NCBI GenBank assembly: GCA_963575745.1
Contig: CAUYUJ010016061.1
Span: 189,858 to 253,857 of the forward strand
Origin: Prorocentrum cordatum
Lineage: Eukaryota; Sar; Dinophyceae; Prorocentrales; Prorocentraceae
Direction: 5' to 3'
Length of the DNA: 64,000 bases
Notes under the pieces: model-generated
Database searches by the model: none
What the model was told of the DNA's origin: nothing
What the model saw: the letters and a program-made list of their open reading frames with translations, nothing else
Made by a program: the position numbers and the translations under genes
In this document: positions 32,532 through 41,985 of the stretch, in pieces
Numbering within the stretch: the first letter of the stretch is position 1
How the letters are laid out: each line of letters starts with the position of its first letter

Positions 32532-33639
32532 GACTGGAACATATGCATTACCAGTGGCAGGTTTGGGTTCAGTCCCACGACTTCTTGAGGGTCGGGGACG
32601 ACGTCGGGGTGGTGTGGTGTATACTTCTCCCCAGTTTTCCAAGGGAGGCAACGAAACATGTATACACCAAGATCCCGTATACACCAGGATCTGCGTTCAT
32701 GTGCGAATGTCAGCGCAGGGTCAGAAAACGCGTCGGTGTATAGAGCTCGTTTCCCTATCTTGTCCAGGGCCACCGCCACGGCCGTGAATCCTTCGTCAAA
32801 GGTCTTGCCGCCGCTGTGTGTGTGTGAGAGAGTTGCATGTTTGGCTGACTAGGCCAAAGGAGTACTCCAGATTTCATAATAAAGGGAGGGGGGTCTCATT
32901 TCGGGGGGGGTCTCTTCCAGGCTATCTTGGAGGGCCTGGGGGGTCTGGGGACGATGTTTTGGAGGGTTCTCCCACGGGGGAGGTCTGAAATGGCTTTTCT
33001 TGGAGGGTCCAGACCCCCTCGCTTTTATTACGAAATCTGGTGTGCCCACACAGCGCCGTGGTCTCATCAGCTCTGCACGTGGTCGGTGGTCATCGCCCGC
33101 GGGAACAAAAATCCATGGCCACCGCCTGGGAGATCGATCTTTGGGGACCTCGTCGGATGGAAGCGTTCGGGCCCCAGGGGCCCATATCTATATATATATA
33201 CATATACATAGAAACGATATATATATATATACATTTGTATATATATACATATAGATTTATAGAGAGGGAGAGACTTATGTATAGCCATGCTCCCTTCCCT
33301 CTGGGGTCCCATGACGTCGCCTTTCCGAGCGGCGGATATGGATGAGCCCCCGCCCCGCACAGGAGGCCCTCCGCGAGGCCTCCGAGAGGCCCCGCCTGCA
33401 TCCTTTGGAAGGCCGCCCCCCTGCGGAAGTGCAGCGCCAGGGGGAGACGGGCTCCGGGGAGAGGACAGCATCGGCCCCCAAGTGCCTCGGAGGTTGATAG
33501 ACCTCCCACCCTGACGCGTCGATCAAGGAATTGGCTGTTTTCGGTTCGCGAGAGGGCGTCGGGGCCGTCATTTCTGCGGGTCCAGGTGCGTCGGTTTCGG
33601 TCCAAGGCCGTTTCCATTAAAGGGTGGTTTGCTAAAGGG
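32532..33639. other. No recognisable gene; (TA)n tract
   Basis: TATATA-rich sequence at 33187-33262. Open frames show no domain. Confidence 0.45.
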
Positions 33640-33760
33640 AGGGTTGTCCACCGCCGAGACCCCCGAGTGCCCATTGATCAGGCGATTGAGTGGTTTACGA
33701 AATAGAGGTTTGTCCACCGCCGAGACCCCCAAGTGCCCATTGATCAGGCGATCGGAAACG
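33640..33760 (+). repeat. Tandem duplication, 66-bp period
   Basis: TTGTCCACCGCCGAGACCCC and GTGCCCATTGATCAGGCGAT occur at 33644 and again at 33710, nearly identical. Confidence 0.8.
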
Positions 33761-34081
33761 TGGATCAAGGGGGCGTGGATTCGCGACGGGTCCCGTCTCC
33801 ATGGGAAATCGCGGATTTCCGCCGCCGAGCCGGCGGCACTGGCACCGGCCGCTGACCCATGCTTGCGCGCCCCCGACCCAGGTGCGCATGAATCGCCGAC
33901 GAGGGCCCGATGGCCCACCCCGCCCAGGACCCTGCGGGTTCGGCTATCCCGGGCCTATCGCGGATCTGCTTTGGCGAGGCATTGCCGATTCCAGGCCGAC
34001 GCTTCCTCTCCTGAGCTCGTCCCCTGCCATCGTTCCCCCCTCACCTTTGCCTCGCTCCTCCTGGCGCACCTCCGAGGCACG

Positions 34082-34231
34082 CTCGTCTGCGCTGACCACC
34101 TGGGCCGTCTGCTCAGCAACGCGGGGGAGCTGGCGGAGGCAGAGCCCCACCTCCGCAGGGCGCTCGCCGGCCTGGAGCTCGCGCTCGGGCCGGAGGACCC
34201 GGAGGTGCTGATCGCGGCGTCCAACATGGGC
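34082..34231 (+). CDS. TPR exon, kinesin-light-chain-like repeat
   Basis: The frame reads ADHLGRLLSNAGELAEAEPH, then LRRALAGLELALGPEDPEVL and IAASNMG. This is a textbook 42-residue tetratricopeptide unit of the kinesin-light-chain/nephrocystin type (G, A, Y/H, A, L spacing, with LGPEDPEVL before the next helix). Such repeats mediate protein-protein binding. Sequence before 34082 and after 34231 loses the pattern, so this is probably one exon. Further TPR pieces lie at 34702 and 45403 on the same strand. Confidence 0.6.
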
Positions 34232-34701
34232 ACTCGGCGGCGTGTAGAAGGGAGCAACCCAGACGTCTGGCGGCTCGCAGAACATCGAGACAGCATTGCT
34301 TTCGCCGCTCAGGAGGTGAGTGGGCCAGCTTCGGCCCCCCAGGGCGCCCAAAAAGTGACTCAGGACGACAAGCCGGCCCCGGGAAAGAGATCGAGGGCCC
34401 ATGTTTCGGGAAGGTCTGCCGCCGGACTCCTACTTTTTGTTTGCCCTCAGGCCCGCCCCCTGGTCGCCAGGACGGGACGCGGTTTGGAAATTCGGCCAGG
34501 TTGGACCCCAGGAGGGGTCCGAGTGCGGGTATTGGTTTTGAGCGGATCTGGATGTGGCGAAGGTGTGATTGGAGCGGCTTCCTGCGCTCCGTGACGAGCC
34601 CGCCCGCCTTCGGGAGGCCTTCTCGGAAGCCCCCAATGCCTCTCAAGGAGCCCCTCTGCCTTCTTGGAAGGCTGCTCCCCTCGACTCGTCCCGTCCCCCC
34701 C

Positions 34702-34773
34702 TTGGCGCGCCGCCAAGGCATGCTGCTGAAGTGCCAGGGGCGCGTCGAGGAGGCGGGGGAGGGGGACTGTTGA
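34702..34773 (+). CDS. TPR half-motif fragment
   Basis: LARRQGMLLKCQGRVEEA resembles the first helix and turn of a TPR (LGxLLxxxGRxEEAExL), then runs into GEGDC and a stop. Same strand as the TPR exon 470 bp upstream. May be an exon whose donor lies before GGGGGAGGGGG, or a decayed copy. Confidence 0.35.
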   Translation: MARRQGMLLKCQGRVEEAGEGDC

Positions 34774-34922
34774 AGCTGGGCCTGTCCCTCTCCCCCCCCC
34801 CTTGCCTCCCTATCCTCCTCCCCTTGCCTCTGCTGCCACCCTGCGTCGCACCCTGAGGCGTGTCGGCGGGGCGGGCCCGGAGTGTCGCCCACCACGTATG
34901 AGCCATGAACTGAGAGCCTGGC
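34774..34922. other. No recognisable gene
   Basis: CT-rich then mixed sequence leading to the MITE-like element. Confidence 0.4.
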
Positions 34923-35044
34923 ATCGCTCGGACGTGTGCATTTTTCCCCTTCGGCGAGGACCATCGAGGAGCATCCTGGATCATTTGGCTAAAAAAAAAC
35001 ACGCACGAAACCAAAAAAGCACAGGGAATGGACGTCCGAGCGAT
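34923..35044. mobile_element. MITE-like element, ATCGCTCGGACGT ends, copy 1 (family C)
   Basis: 122 bp bounded by ATCGCTCGGACGT and its perfect inverse ACGTCCGAGCGAT. It contains CCATCGAGGAGCATCCT, GGATCATTTGGC and A-rich sequence. Copy 2 at 58460-58576 is about 90% identical by eye; the immediate flanks CCTGGC and GGCGAG are shared too, so they probably belong to the element. Confidence 0.85.
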
Positions 35045-35425
35045 GGCGAGGAGAGTGTGCAACAGATTCGCGGATGGTGTGCGGGCCGTTTTCAAAATGC
35101 GGTTCTCTCGCGGCAGCGCCGCGCGCACCCGACCAAAACAGTTGCGCAAGAGCTGCACGGGCGGAGGGCGCGCCGCTTCCATCCAGAAGGGCGGGCTGTT
35201 TTCAAAATGTGGCTCTCGCTGCAGCGACGCGCATAGTCGGTTCAAGCGTGTCCAAGGAGATTCTTGGATTGAGAGCGGGTGGTTTTCTAACATATGGTTC
35301 ACGTATTAGTGCCGCACACATTCGATTTAAGAGTTCGTCGGAGTGTCACATACTGAAAGCGGTACCTTTTCAAAAGGTGCTTTTCGTTTGAGCGCCGCGC
35401 ACATTCGTCTTAAGAGTGTAAAGCA
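35045..35425 (+). repeat. Degenerate tandem repeat TTTTCAAAATGTGGCTCTCG
   Basis: Four diverged units (near 35090, 35198, 35282 and 35365) with GGCGG-TGTTTTCAAAATG, CAGCGCCGCGCGCAC and TTCAAGAGT. Spacing is irregular, about 80-110 bp. Confidence 0.6.
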
Positions 35426-35914
35426 GTTTCACGGATGCCGATGGCTGGTCTCAGTAATTGCATTTTGGCACGATGTATATTGTTGTGAGGGCGCAAGAAG
35501 TATGTTGACTTGTGGTGTTGAAGTCGCAGGGATGGTGTTCTGGCACGGCTCACGATCGCAAGGACGCAACAGTAACTTTGATTCGCGGCGCTGAAGTCCC
35601 AGGAACGGTGTTCTGGCACGGTTCAAGATTTTCAGACGGCTGTCGTCCAACGGGGCACTTCCCACAGTGACAGTGAATCGTTGCAGGGACTTGTGAAGAG
35701 GGACTTTGATTGGAGGGAGGGTTGGTTGCATCATCGAAGGCCGGGCACCTCTTATCTGTGCTCTTTGAGACGGGAGCTGCGGCCACCGGCTTTGCCCACA
35801 GACCAGATTCGCACCCGGAGCGCGAAATCTGGCCGCTCAAAGAAACATAAAAAGAAAACAAAACAAAATAAAGGCAACAAACAAACAGCGTTGATGAGCC
35901 GTGGGTTTGCACTG
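35426..35914. other. No recognisable gene
   Basis: Contains a direct repeat GGTGTTCTGGCACGGCTCA (35532) / GGTGTTCTGGCACGGTTCA (35607). Otherwise unassigned. Confidence 0.45.
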
Positions 35915-36138
35915 GCCCTCCTCCTCCTCCTCCTCCTGGTCTTCCTCCTCCTCCCCCTCCTCCCCCTTTCCCTCCTCCTCCTCCTCCTCCTCCTCCGCCT
36001 CCTCCCCCTTTCCATCCTCCTCCCCCTCCTCCTCCTTGTCCTCCTCCTCCTCCTCCTCCTCCTCCGCCTCCTCCTCCTCCTCCTCCTCTTCCTCCTCCTC
36101 CTCCTCCTCCTCCTCCTCCTCCTCCTCCTCCTCCTCCC
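35915..36138 (+). repeat. (CTC)n pyrimidine tract
   Basis: About 220 bp of CTCCTC with CCCTTTCC interruptions. Confidence 0.95.
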
Positions 36139-36324
36139 CTTTTCCCTCCGCAGCCGCTCCGACCCAAGCTGCTTCTTGCCCCTCCTCCAGGAGCGCTCTG
36201 GGGCGGCCGCGGCGCCCCGTCTGGGGGGGGGGGGGCCTTGAGTGCCAACCTTGCCTGGCCAGGGACATCCCGGGGTCACTGCCCGGTTCCTCGCCGCGCC
36301 GTCTCGGGACTCCCAAAGCCCACG

Positions 36325-36656
36325 AGGCTCCTCCTCCTCCTCCTCCTCCTCCTCCTCCTCCCTCTCTCCTCCTCCTCTTCCTCCTCCTCCTCCTCCTCCT
36401 CCTTCTCCTCCTCCTCCTCCTCCTCCTCCTCCTCCTCCTCCTCCTCTTCCTCGTTCTCCTCCTCCTGTTCCTCCTCCTCTTCCTCCTGCTCTTCCTCCTC
36501 CTCCCTCCTCCCTCCTCCTCCTCCTCCTCCTCCTCCTCCTCCTCCTCCTCCTCCTCCTCCTCCTCCCCTTCTCCCTCCTCCTCCTCCTCCTCCTCCTCCT
36601 CCTCCTCCTCCTCCTCCTCCTCCTCCTCCTCCTCCTCCTCCTCCTCCTCCCTCCTC

Positions 36657-36687
<31 letters not shown>

Positions 36688-36688
36688 G
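36325..36688 (+). repeat. (CTC)n pyrimidine tract
   Basis: About 360 bp of CTCCTC with CTT, CCCT and CGTTCTC interruptions. The phrase TCCTCGTTCTCCTCCTCCTG recurs in the tract at 38668-39245. Confidence 0.95.
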
Positions 36689-36785
36689 TCAGCGCGGTCT
36701 CGCTCCTGGCCCCGCCCCCTGACACTCGCCGACCCGACTTGTGTCTCAACTCCGCGGGCCCAGGAGGCCCGGTCCGCCCCACCCC

Positions 36786-37167
36786 CCCCCTATATGGGGC
36801 AGCCTTCCGCCCTGAGACCCGCGGCTGAGGGCCCCAGGGACTTGACGAACGCGGCCCCCGAGGGCCGCAGTCCTCGGAGGAGAAGAATAACAAATAATTA
36901 CCAGCCTCGAGCGTATCCCTATCCCTAAGATTGACGCGCCAAAAGGCGTTGACAATCTTGGGGATCCGCCCTCAAAAAAGTAAGGGAATCCCTAGGATTG
37001 GCATCGTGATGAGGAGGTGCCCAGCATAGGGATAGGGATATGTTCCAGGCTGGTAACAAGAGGCCCCGCCCGCCCCCCCCCTATATGGGGCAGCCTTCCG
37101 CCCCGGACCCGCGGCTGAGGGTCCCAAGGACTTGACGAGCGCGGCCCCCGAGGGCCGCAGTCCTCGG
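36786..37167 (+). repeat. Direct repeat pair of about 95 bp
   Basis: Copies at about 36786-36881 and 37074-37167 share CCCCCCTATATGGGGCAGCC, TTCCGCCC, GACCCGCGGCTGAGGG, ACTTGACGA and GCGGCCCCCGAGGGCCGCAG. The last string is a perfect palindrome (GCGGCCCCCGAGGGCCGC allowing one centre mismatch). The two copies are about 290 bp apart. A telomere-like CCTATCCCTA phrase occurs at 36918 and, inverted, at 37025. Confidence 0.75.
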
Positions 37168-37423
37168 AGAAAAGAAAAAAAAAACACGCGGGGATTGGAG
37201 GAGGCATGCCGTCGGAGATCTTGGCCATCCGTTGCCCTCACGACGCGCGACGACGAGGACGGCGACGACGGAGAGACGACGCCGTCGGGTGCAGTTCCTG
37301 AGAGGTTGCAGCCAGCATCGGCGCTGGTGCATCCGTGGTCGAACTCCGGCCTCATCAGGCAGAGTGCCGCCCCGCTTCATTCCCTTCATCCGGCTTCATT
37401 TGGTCCGAGGCCCGAAAACCATC
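37168..37423. other. No recognisable gene
   Basis: Short plus-strand frame from 37206 (MPSEILAIRCPHDARRRGRR) ends soon after. GCATCGGCGCTGGT-CATCCGTGGTCGAA near 37315 also occurs near 3288, a small dispersed repeat. Confidence 0.4.
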
Positions 37424-37530
37424 ACTTCACTAATTTTGGGCCCCAGGGCCCACTGAGGCCCCAGGGGCCCCAGATTAGTGAAGTGATGTTTTTCCCCACG
37501 TAAGGACCCCGAAATTCATCACTTCACTAA
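37408..37530. repeat. Palindrome built on ATCACTTCACTAAT
   Basis: ATCACTTCACTAAT near 37411-37424 pairs perfectly with ATTAGTGAAGTGAT near 37471-37484, with GGGCCCCAGGGCCC and GGCCCCAGGGGCCCC between them. A third, direct ATCACTTCACTAAA follows near 37518. Confidence 0.75.
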
Positions 37531-38228
37531 ACCGAGCCCAGGACGAAAGCCAGGGGCCGAATTGCTGCTGTGATGCCACATCGGCCTCGTATCTGGCGCA
37601 ATCCGGGGCCCAATCAGGGCAAATTCGGCTGCACGCCCCCCGAAGCGGGTTTCCTGAAGATCCGACTTTGAACCTAGTGAACAAAAGTACGACCGGAGCC
37701 CAAGACCGCATTGTCTGATGCATTTTTTCAATCTGGATCGATCCGTGAGGGTCCCGGGGCCCGAACCCGGCCGCAAACGCCCAGTGTGAAAGAATTGCGA
37801 GCCCAGACCTGAGGGTCAGTCGCTCTTGCGACGACCTTCACAGGAGCTGCCTCCAAAGACACGGGCGAGGGCGCCCAGAGGGCAGGGGCAGCGGCGGGAG
37901 GGAGAGGCTCCGGGGGGGGGGGAGGCATCCCCCCCCCCCCCCCAGCTGTCCACTCGTCGCCGACGAGAGCGTGATAGGCCCGCCCCGGCCCCTCCTGCCC
38001 GGGCACGTGCGGATTCGGCATCGGGGGCCCAGCGCCGATCCAGCGGCGGCGGGTCGCCGATTCCGCGTCGGGGTTTCCCCCCCCCCGGAACAAGTCCCTT
38101 CGGGGGACTGCCGCTCCACGGCTCGGGCCTCCGGCGGCCGCTCGGGGCGAGCCCGGGCGCCCGAGGCCGGAAAGCCGCCGGGAACCCAAGAAGTCGGCCG
38201 AAAACGTCCGAAAACCTCGAACCTCGGG
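37531..38228. other. No recognisable gene; dispersed repeat fragment
   Basis: 37965-38090 (CGTGCGGATTCGGCATCGGG and neighbours) is related to 33890-33970 and 58340-58440, a diverged dispersed family. No coding signal. Confidence 0.45.
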
Positions 38229-38424
38229 TCAAGTCGGGCCTGTCCCCCTACAGGGTGATTTTCGACGAAAAATAAACATACTTTTTAAAAATACCCCAGA
38301 AAAAAGGTCAAAGCAGATTCAAAAAATAGTCCCAGGCTATGTTTGGATCATGTTTTGGTTATGGTTGCTGGCATGCTTTATTTTTCGTCGAAAATCCCCC
38401 TGTATGGGGGACACGCCCGACTCA
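38229..38424. mobile_element. Family-B MITE-like element with 9-bp TSD, best copy
   Basis: 196 bp. Left TCAAGTCGGGCCTGTCCCCC, TACAGGGTGATTTTCGACGA, AAAATAAACAT; right reversed TGAGTCGGGCGTGTCCCCCA, TACAGGGGGATTTTCGACGA, AAAATAAAGCAT. Arms are about 52 bp and nearly perfect. AACCTCGGG lies on both sides (38220-38228 and 38425-38433), a perfect 9-bp target-site duplication. AT-rich interior, no ORF. Confidence 0.9.
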
Positions 38425-38667
38425 AACCTCGGGCCTTGCACCTCGAAAGCGTCCTCGAACCTCGAGCCTCGTCCCCCCCCCCCGACGTCGCCCCTCGGAC
38501 ATCGGGCGGCGGCGGGCGGGGGGGGTCCGCAGGCCGAGCCGCTGGCGCGCCGCGCGTGGCGCGGCAGCTGCGCGGTGCGGGGCGAGGACGCCGCGCCACC
38601 GCTGCGGGCCCTGCGGCCCGCCCCCGGCAGTGGGGGGGGGGGGCGGGGGAGGCGCTCCGTGTCTTCG

Positions 38668-39245
38668 CCGTCGTCCTCCTCCTCCTTCTCCTCCTCCTCC
38701 TCCTCCTCCCCTCCTCCTCCTCCTCCTCCTCCTCCTCCTCCTCCTCCTCCTCCTCCTCCTCCTCCTCCTCCTCCTCTTCCTCGTTCTCCTCCTCCTGTTC
38801 CTCCTCCTCCTCTCCTCCTGCTCTTCCTCCTCCTCCTCCTCCTTCTCCTTTCCTCCTCCTCCTCCTCCTTCTCCTCCACCTCCTCCTCCTCCTCCTCTTC
38901 TCCTCCTCCTCCCGTTCTCTCCTCTCCCCTCCTTCTCCTCTCCTCCTCCTCTTCTCCTCCTCCTCCTGCTCCTCCTTTTCCTCCTCCTCCTCCTCCACCT
39001 CCTCCTCCTCCTCCTTCTCCTCCTCCTCCTTCCCGTTCTCCTCCTCCCCCTCCTTCTCCTCCTCCTCCTCCTCCTCCTCCTCCGCCTCCTCCTCTTCCTG
39101 CTCCTCCACCTCCTCCTCCTCCCTCCTCCTCCCCCTCCTCCTCCTCCTCCTCCTCCTCTTCCTCCTCCTCCTCCTCCTCCTCCTCCTCCTCCTCTTCCTC
39201 CTCCTCCTCCTCCTCTCCTCCTCCTCCTCCTCCTCCTCCTCCCTC
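38668..39245 (+). repeat. (CTC)n pyrimidine tract
   Basis: About 575 bp with CTT, CCA and CGTTCTC interruptions; the longest homopyrimidine tract in the window. Frames of Leu, Ser or Pro are artefacts. Confidence 0.97.
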
Positions 39246-39574
39246 CCTCCTCCCCCCCCCATCCCGGGGGTGGGGCGCTCCTTGTCTTCGTCGTCCTCCT
39301 CCTCCCCTCAGACCCGGCGCTTCGATTGTCTCACCAGGGGGTTCGCGCGCAGTTTTGCGCCTCGGGGTCCTTACAGATCGAGCCGGCTCGCAGGATTACG
39401 CAGCAGAAAGGTTGGGTCAGAAACTCCCGCCGTGATGTTGTTTGATGTTGGATTTTTACTTAACAGCGAAGACTGATAGGTTTTTAATGGGGCCAAAAGA
39501 GAGCATCTGATGACTCCCCAGGGGGGTCTGGGCGGGAGCCGGACAGGCGAGAACCGGGCTCGTTTTCAGCAAAC
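39246..39574. other. No recognisable gene
   Basis: Mixed sequence between the pyrimidine tract and the 73-bp satellite. Confidence 0.4.
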
Positions 39575-40145
39575 AGTCACACACTTCGTGCTCTTCGAGT
39601 TCCCAAAACTCCATTCCTGGGCATGATTTTGAATGCCCGGAGCCAACTGTAGGCCACTTCGTGGTCTTCGAGTTCCCAGAACTCCATTCCTGTGTATGAT
39701 TTTGAATGCCCGGAACCAGCTGCAGGCCACTTCGTGTTCTTCGAGTTTCCAGAACTCCATTCCCGGGCCACATTTTGAATGCCCGGAGCCAACTGTAGGC
39801 TACTTCGTGCTCTTCGAGTTCCCAGAATTCCATTCCCGGGCCACATTCTGAATGCCCGGAGCCAACTGTAGGCTACTTCGTGGTCTTCGAGTTCCCAGAA
39901 CTCCATTCCTGGGCCACATTTTGAATGCCCGGAGCCCACTGTAGGCCACTTCGTGTTCTTCGAGTTCCCAAAATTCAACTCCTGGGCATGATTTTGAATG
40001 CCCGGAGCCAACTGTAGGCCACTTCGTGGTCTTCGAGTTCCCAGAACTCCATTCCTGGGCATGATTTTGAATGCCCGGAGCCAACTGCAGGCCACTTCGT
40101 GTTCTTCGAGTTCCCAGAACTCCATTCCCGGGCCACATTTTGAAT
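39575..40145 (-). repeat. 73-bp satellite, about 8 units
   Basis: The marker CTTCG of each unit lies at 39593, 39666, 39739, 39812, 39885, 39958, 40031 and 40104, exactly 73 bp apart. Unit text includes CCACTTCGTGTTCTTCGAGT, TCCCAGAACTCCATTCC and TGAATGCCCGGAGCC. Since 73 is not a multiple of three, successive units are read in rotating frames, and the minus strand is free of stops across most of the array. Confidence 0.95.
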
Positions 40146-41045
40146 GCTGAGGCAGGCTGAGGCTGAGGCTGAGGCAGGCTGAGGCTGAGGCAGGCTGAGG
40201 CTGAGGCCGAGGCTGAAGGCAGACTGAGGCTCAGGCTGAAGCAGGCTGAGGCTGAGGCTGCAGGCTGAGGCTGAAGCAGATGCTGAGGCAGGCTGAGGCT
40301 GAGGCTGAGGCTGATGCAGGCTGAGGCTGAGGCAGGCTGAGGCTGAGGCCGAGGCTGAAGGCAGACTGAGGCGAGGCTGAAGCAGGCTGAGGCTGAGGCT
40401 GAGGCAGGCTGAGGCTGAGGCTGAGGCAGGCTGATGCTGAGGCAGGCTGAGGCTGAGGCTCAGGCTGATGCAGGCTGAGGCTGAGGCAGGCTGAGGCTGA
40501 GGCCGAGGCTGAAGGCAGACTGAGGCCGAGGCTGAAGCAGGCTGAGGCTGAGGCTGAGGCAGGCTGAGGCTGAGGCTGAGGCAGGCTGATGCTGAGGCAG
40601 GCTGAGGCTGAGGCTGATGCAGGCTGAGGCTGCAGGCTGAGGCCGAGGCTGAAGGCAGACTGAGGCTGAGGCTGAGACTGAGGCTGAGGCTGAGGCTGAG
40701 GCTGAGGCTGAGGCTGAGGCAGGCTGGCTGAGGCTGAGGCTGAGGCTGATGCAGGCTGAGGCTGAGGCAGGCTGAGGCTGAGGCCGAGGCTGAAGGCAGA
40801 CTGAGGCTGAGGCTGAAGCAGGCTGAGGCTGAGGCTGAGGCAGGCTGAGGCTGAGGCAGGCTGAGGCTGAGGCTGAGGCAGGCTGAGGCTGAGGCTGAGG
40901 CTGATGCAGGCTGAGGCTGAGGCAGGCTGAGGCTGAGGCCGAGGCTGAAGGCAGACTGAGGCTGAGGCTGAAGCAGGCTGAGGCTGAGGCTGAGGCAGGC
41001 TGAGGCTGAGGCTGAGGCAGGCTGAGGCTGAGGCTGTGACTGCCA
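40146..41045 (+). repeat. GAGGCT hexamer minisatellite with higher-order blocks
   Basis: CTGAGGCTGAGGCAGGCTGA type sequence. A marker GGCCGAGGCTGAAGGCAGAC recurs about every 140-155 bp (near 40205, 40347, 40501, 40643, 40783 and 40938), so hexamers are organised in blocks. Confidence 0.95.
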
Positions 41046-41574
41046 CTGCCGTTGCCGCTGCGACTTTCATCGCGACTGCGACTGCGACTGCGAGAACAGC
41101 AGAATTCTACAACTGGATTCTCATGTGAATCTTAAGGGGAATGCTTCCAGATATGCTCCTACACATCGCTGTTAGGTTGATTTGCCGGGATACTTGTTAG
41201 CGACGTCGGATCCCAGGGTCCTCTACAATTGCACATGAGTACGATTCTCCTCTCTTCCCTGACTCTGTCCGCAAGATGTTCGGCCCTCTCCGCGCACTGC
41301 TTGCACACATGATTCAAAAGCAGTTGGTTTTTCATGCGGCCGTTGCTCGAGCGGAACATGTGCGGTGTGTCGTTGTGGTGTTCTCGCTGCAGCGTTGGCC
41401 TCCTTTCAGGGTCGGGGCTTTGCTCCCGTCGTTCTCGAGGTCGTCGTCGTAGTCCTTCTCTTTATCGTCGTCTGCGTGACCGTTGTCATCGCCCGCTTCG
41501 TCCTGGACCTCGTCGTCGTCGCCCGCAGTCGAGGAGGAGGGGAGGGAGCGCTAGGAGGATGAGGAAGATGATGG
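41046..41574. other. No gene; diverged dispersed repeat (reverse)
   Basis: 41330-41450 carries, in reverse, the repeat with GACGGGAGCAAAGCCCCGAC and CTGCAGCG seen at 49666, 50456, 51905 and 20050. TCGTCGTCGT follows at 41440-41525. Confidence 0.5.
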
Positions 41575-41695
41575 GAGAGGAGAGGAGGGGAGAGGAAAGG
41601 AGAGGAGAGGAGAGGAGAGGAGAGCAGCGGAGCGTAGCGGAGTGGAACGGAGCGGAGCGGAGAGGAGAGGAGATGAGAGGAGATCAGCGGATATG
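41575..41695 (+). repeat. AGAGGAGAGG purine tract
   Basis: About 120 bp of GGAGAGGAGA and GGAGCGGAGC units. Confidence 0.9.
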
Positions 41696-41786
41696 AGCGT
41701 GAGGATGAGGAGGGAAGGATTGGCATGAGAGAAGGACGAGGGGAAAAGGTTACCAGGTTGGAGCCCATTGTTTGTAATCTCTCTCT

Positions 41787-41826
<40 letters not shown>

Positions 41827-41985
41827 GCAAGCATTCGGTCAGTCGGTCGCACACACACACACAATCTCTCTCGCTCTATGTATATATATATATATATGTA
41901 TATGTGTATCCCTCTTTCTCTCCCTCGTTCTCTCTCTCTCTCTCTTTTTCTGTCTCTCTGTCTCTCTCTATCTCTCTTTCCACCA
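41787..41985 (+). repeat. (AT)n, (AC)n and (CT)n microsatellites
   Basis: (TA)n at 41787-41820, (CA)n at 41850-41862, (TA)n at 41880-41900, then (CT)n with TTTCT to 41985. Confidence 0.9.

Noticed and set aside
36242-39476. Leu/Ser/Pro-rich frames of 200-380 codons
   Set aside because: Translations of CTC tracts in the three registers.
40231-41070. 279-codon Gln/Pro/Ser/Ala minus-strand frame
   Set aside because: Translation of the GAGGCT minisatellite; repeat unit explains its openness.
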